This document shows, piece by piece, positions 61,661 to 64,000 of a stretch of DNA of 64,000 nt (position 1 is its first letter; the number at the start of each line of letters is the position of its first letter). The notes under the pieces are model-generated. The model searched no databases, was not told the origin of the DNA, and saw only the letters and a program-made list of their open reading frames with translations. The position numbers were made by a program, and so were the translations under genes. Source of the stretch: Anabaena minutissima FACHB-250 (GTDB lineage Bacteria > Cyanobacteriota > Cyanobacteriia > Cyanobacteriales > Nostocaceae); assembly GCF_014697125.1 (NCBI RefSeq), contig NZ_JACJRG010000001.1, forward strand, positions 496,001 to 560,000. The letters are read 5' to 3'.

Positions 61661-63179
61661 TCCAATCCTTCCCAATGCGGATTGTGATGTCTGATTCTAA
61701 ATCCCCTGTGGATTTAACTTCAACTAAACCCAATCCTAAGATTTTTTGGAGGTCAATTGCTGCCGAGCGATCGCCTCTTTGCACAATAATTTGGGTTTGG
61801 CGTTGGGTATCAGGCCAAGTTGGGACGGTGTAAATATTTGTAAAGCCTTTCTGTTTCAAGTAAGCAATAACTTTTTCAGTTAGCTGAGGTTGATTAGAAG
61901 CATTTTGAATAGCAATTTTGAGCTTAGAAACTGGTCGTGAATCTGGCTTCAGACCAGGTATATCTACGCCTACATAATTATTCAATAGATTTTGTTGTCC
62001 GTTCAGATTCAGCCAATAGCTATTAGGGTCTTTACTAAATTTGCTGAATGTACCAGGTAACATGGCCATTTGGAAATTATCCCGTTCTAAGTTCACGGAA
62101 AAATTCACCAAAGCCATCATTTCTTCTATCTTCAAATTTGTATCAAAATATTTCCGCATCAGCCGGGTTAATTGGGGTAATCGGGGTAAGACAGTAGGAC
62201 TAGTAAGCCTTCGCAGCAATGCGGTCACTAGTGCTTGTTGTCGTTGTACCCTAGGTAAATCCCCTAAACCTTCTTCTCGGTAACGAGCAAACACTTCTGC
62301 TTGTTCGCCGTTGAGAGTTTGCCAGCCACTAACTAAACTTATCGTTGATCCACTGCTGGGGTCTTGATATGACATGGCTGTGGGGACAAAAACTTCTACC
62401 CCACCCAACTGATCAACTAATTGCCTTAAACCACTAGTAGAAATACGGATATAGCGGTCAATTCGGGCATTATTAAGAGTCCGGCTGACTGTCCGTGCTG
62501 CTAAAACTGGCCCTCCTTTAGTATTAGCTTCAGACACCCTATTTAATCCCTGTTCTGGGATAGCAATCATGGTATCGCTAGGAATTGACAGTACCCGCAT
62601 GGTTTTACTGCTGGGGTTGATTCTGGTTAGGAGCATGGTATCGCTATTGCCAGAAAAGCTTTCCGGTGAGCCATCGACTGCACCTTTAACTGGCTCAATC
62701 CCCATAATCAGAATATTCATTGGTTTAGATATCTGATATTGGGAAATTTTGCTCCACAGTTCCCCAGGTAGCGGTGTTTTTTGCTCATCTTGACCAGCAA
62801 ATCCCAATTCTTCGTCTGTGCGGTCTAGGTTACTCCATAAAGGAGTCCAAAGTGCCAAAGTGGATACTAATAGACCAGACATAATGATGCCTAGCACAGA
62901 TGTCAAAATCCACAATAACCAGCGAGGCATTGTCAAGCCCAACCGATCATACAGCTCATTGGGAATTGCCCCTACAGACAGGGCGACATTGCGAGAACTG
63001 TTAGCTGCTTCTTCTTGAGGGATGACTTCCAGGTCTTTTGCTGATGGCGGTATGACCTGATTATCTATACGTTGTAGTTGTGAAGGTCTGACCTCTAATT
63101 CTAAATTCGGTATTTGTTGAGGCGTGACTTGATTTTCTGACCATTGAACCTGTTTAATCACAATTATCTCCCCACTCAT
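61656..63179 (-). CDS. LytR-CpsA-Psr (LCP) family cell-wall glycopolymer ligase
   Basis: 507 residues from ATG 63179 (GGGAG just upstream, tight spacing; an in-frame TTG at 63215 is an alternative). Cytoplasmic N-terminus, membrane helix (~87-110), LCP domain with 'MNILIMGIEPVKG', 'SDTMLLTRINPSSKTMRVLS', 'IPSDTMIAIP', 'RYIRISTSGLRQLVDQLGGV', 'ARYREEGLGDLPRVQRQQAL', then a LytR_C domain (~405-507). It attaches polysaccharides to peptidoglycan outside the membrane. Confidence 0.92.
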   Translation of the reverse strand: MSGEIIVIKQVQWSENQVTPQQIPNLELEVRPSQLQRIDNQVIPPSAKDLEVIPQEEAANSSRNVALSVGAIPNELYDRLGLTMPRWLLWILTSVLGIIMSGLLVSTLALWTPLWSNLDRTDEELGFAGQDEQKTPLPGELWSKISQYQISKPMNILIMGIEPVKGAVDGSPESFSGNSDTMLLTRINPSSKTMRVLSIPSDTMIAIPEQGLNRVSEANTKGGPVLAARTVSRTLNNARIDRYIRISTSGLRQLVDQLGGVEVFVPTAMSYQDPSSGSTISLVSGWQTLNGEQAEVFARYREEGLGDLPRVQRQQALVTALLRRLTSPTVLPRLPQLTRLMRKYFDTNLKIEEMMALVNFSVNLERDNFQMAMLPGTFSKFSKDPNSYWLNLNGQQNLLNNYVGVDIPGLKPDSRPVSKLKIAIQNASNQPQLTEKVIAYLKQKGFTNIYTVPTWPDTQRQTQIIVQRGDRSAAIDLQKILGLGLVEVKSTGDLESDITIRIGKDWK

Positions 63180-63277
63180 CCACTCCCTAAAAGTTATGTT
63201 AATGCAAGCCACCAAACTTGCCAGTGTCAGACCGCACTGTACACTTGAAATGTTCTAGCGTAGGTCTGTATGACAAC

Positions 63278-64000
63278 ATGAGTAGTTCTTTGTTCCCAGT
63301 AATCCTGGCAGGTGGTAAAGGTGAGCGTTTTTGGCCTCTTAGTCGCCAAGACCGACCCAAGCAATTTTTAAGTCTTGATGGTAGCTCTAGAAGTCTCTTA
63401 CAAGCAACTGCCGATCGACTGCTTTCTTTTGCAGGTAGTTGGAATGACTTGTGGGTAATTACTTCTAGTCAGCTAGCTACAGGAGTGCGGCAACAATTAC
63501 CAGAATTGTCATCTCTAAATTTGCTGGCTGAACCGCAAGGTAGAGATACTGCTGCTGCTGTTGCTTGGACAAGTTTGGAAATTCAAAAACGTTATGGAGA
63601 CGACGCGATTATCGGCTTTTTTCCCTCTGACCACTGGATAGCTGACCCACAGGCGTTTAAACGCACATTAGATGCGGCTATCCAATTAGCGGCAAGCACA
63701 CCAGCGATTGTCACGTTGGGTATTAAGCCTACCTTCCCATCAACTGGTTACGGCTACATTGAACAAGGCGAACACATTGGTAGCTTTAATGAGTTGCCAG
63801 CCTATCACGTCAACCGCTTTACTGAAAAGCCCAACCGTGAAACAGCAGAAACATTTCTGTCTACGGGAAGATTTAGCTGGAATAGCGGTATGTTCGTGTT
63901 TCGGGCTGGTGTTGTTCTCAAGGAACTGTATACCCATGCACCAGAAATTATTGAACAAATAGCACAAAAAGGCGTTGATGTCTATCCCCAATTGCCTAAA
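63278..64000 (+). CDS. Mannose-1-phosphate guanylyltransferase (5' part only)
   Basis: About 241 residues visible; runs off the right edge. ATG 63278 (an ATG eight bases earlier closes at once). Nucleotidyltransferase signature 'PVILAGGKGERFWPLSRQDR', 'PKQFLSL', 'EPQGRDTAAAVAW', 'GFFPSDHWI', 'TLGIKPTFPSTGYGYI' and 'FTEKPNRETAETFL'. Makes GDP-mannose. Divergent from the LCP gene; both serve surface glycans. Confidence 0.92.
   Translation, partial: MSSSLFPVILAGGKGERFWPLSRQDRPKQFLSLDGSSRSLLQATADRLLSFAGSWNDLWVITSSQLATGVRQQLPELSSLNLLAEPQGRDTAAAVAWTSLEIQKRYGDDAIIGFFPSDHWIADPQAFKRTLDAAIQLAASTPAIVTLGIKPTFPSTGYGYIEQGEHIGSFNELPAYHVNRFTEKPNRETAETFLSTGRFSWNSGMFVFRAGVVLKELYTHAPEIIEQIAQKGVDVYPQLPK

Overview
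The window is chromosomal DNA of a filamentous, probably heterocyst-forming cyanobacterium of the Nostoc/Anabaena type. The evidence is: frequent GCGATCGC (HIP1-type) octamers inside genes; heptamer and palindromic intergenic repeats typical of Nostocales; a DevBCA-type exporter; PEP-CTERM and pentapeptide-repeat proteins; a GAF/cyanobacteriochrome-like histidine kinase; and the cluster amiC-like, antiporter, EVE, SIMPL, ssb, mreBCD, which from memory matches the mre locus of Nostoc sp. PCC 7120.

Layout. 1-9.9 kb: cell-wall and shape genes (AMIN amidase end, mreBCD), NhaS3-like antiporter, EVE protein, SIMPL protein, ssb with a LexA-type operator, ribD. 9.7-16.1 kb: small conserved genes, queD, and a pair of NTPase genes, the second carrying a long Gly/Val/Ala/Phe membrane repeat fused to a STAND-like ATPase. 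16.3-26.6 kb: a dihydroorotase homologue lacking key residues, a double histidine-phosphatase, an M15 peptidase, an alpha/beta hydrolase, a kinase-like protein lacking the catalytic Asp, a GT-C type glycosyltransferase and an M20 amidohydrolase.

26,623-44,129: an integrated mobile element of about 17.5 kb, flanked by a perfect 17-bp direct repeat, inserted in the last codons of the amidohydrolase gene. The left arm (leftward) holds a tyrosine integrase, a zinc-ribbon protein, an iteron-rich region, a membrane-anchored FtsK/HerA-like ATPase with a C-terminal winged-helix-like end, and several small genes, some membrane-spanning. A divergent control region full of palindromes and iterons leads into the right arm (rightward): RHH repressor, membrane protein, a DUF3854-VapE type replication protein, and a tightly coupled run of mostly unrecognised genes that looks like a virion or particle module: paired paralogues, a LamG-type adhesin with a tail-fibre-like start, a Cys-rich protein, coiled-coil proteins, an 805-aa tape-measure-like protein and a candidate coat protein. 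No terminase, portal or HK97-type capsid gene was recognised. This is the best candidate for an undescribed system: a virus-like element using an FtsK/HerA-type ATPase, or alternatively an FtsK-type transfer element.

44.2-64 kb: conserved cyanobacterial genes, HAD phosphatase, devBCA-type export operon (leftward), a membrane Ser/Thr kinase, a PEP-CTERM protein, a MITE-like repeat, murJ, a five-GAF histidine kinase in which three GAF domains carry both cysteines expected of DXCF-type cyanobacteriochromes, a secreted pentapeptide protein, an LCP-family cell-wall ligase and the start of a mannose-1-phosphate guanylyltransferase gene. No tRNA, rRNA or CRISPR array was seen.
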